Shown: one piece after another, positions 49,961 through 50,032 of the stretch
Layout of the letters: every line of letters starts with the position of its first letter
How positions within the stretch are numbered: the stretch's first letter is position 1
From: Microbacterium testaceum
GTDB lineage: Bacteria; Actinomycetota; Actinomycetes; Actinomycetales; Microbacteriaceae
DNA length: 50,032 bases
Assembly: GCF_001476285.1 (NCBI RefSeq)
Contig: NZ_LDRU01000091.1
Coordinates: 1-50,032, forward strand
Direction: 5' to 3'
The notes under the pieces: generated by a model
What the model was told of the DNA's origin: nothing
The model's database searches: none
What the model saw: only the letters and a program-made list of their open reading frames with translations
Program-made: the position numbers and the translations under genes

Positions 49961-50032
49961 CCGGGCAGGTTACGCCCGTAGCCGCGGTGCGTACAGGTTC
50001 TGGGTGGGCTGAGTGCGCGGGGTCGGGCGGGG

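Overview
The window is about 50 kb of very GC-rich DNA. It is densely packed with genes that often overlap by four bases, it carries DtxR/IdeR-type iron boxes, and its proteins look like those of Microbacteriaceae. A Microbacterium or close relative is the best guess (inference from composition and gene content, not a database match). No tRNA, rRNA, phage, insertion sequence or CRISPR array was recognised.

Region 1 (1-15903) is a plant-glycan module around a divergent promoter. A TetR regulator (12812) is translationally coupled to a GH2 glycosidase. On the other strand runs a long operon: a family 5 solute-binding lipoprotein, an Opp/Dpp-type importer (one permease, a permease-ATPase fusion, one ATPase), a GH3 beta-glucosidase with a PA14 insert, a beta-lactamase-fold serine hydrolase, a GH43 enzyme and a GH78 alpha-L-rhamnosidase cut by the window edge. 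None of the glycosidases has a signal peptide, so oligosaccharides are probably imported and then trimmed in the cytosol. The intergenic region holds an operator-like palindrome cluster and a stem-loop.

Region 2 (15900-20277) holds a DHA2-type exporter with a palindrome directly against its start codon, a MarR regulator coupled to a second MFS exporter, and a monoacylglycerol-lipase-like hydrolase. Region 3 (20278-31778) is a second glycan cluster: a MalFG-like importer with a Tat lipoprotein, a secreted BNR_4 beta-propeller protein that resembles polysaccharide lyases, a flavin oxidoreductase, a LacI-type sensor without a DNA-binding domain, a DeoR regulator, and two tandem CE7 deacetylases.

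Region 4 (31954-35989) holds a LysR/EamA divergent pair, a 71-bp near-perfect palindrome, and lipoate-protein ligase overlapping an orphan DNA methyltransferase. Region 5 (36371-46059) is an iron and heme island. Four iron boxes control a DUF2470 protein and heme oxygenase, and the divergent pair of an HtaA/WxL-like surface protein (followed by a DUF916 protein) and an hmuTUV operon that ends in two more surface proteins. Heme would be caught at the wall, passed to HmuT, imported by HmuUV and opened by heme oxygenase.

Region 6 (46060-50032) has a flavin-dependent LLM-class oxidoreductase, a type B carboxylesterase and an alpha-alpha toroid protein. Both flanks of the iron island carry copies of one roughly 80-bp palindromic element (five copies in total). 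This is the clearest undescribed-looking DNA element in the window. The HtaA/WxL-like plus DUF916 pairing is the most interesting protein-level idea.
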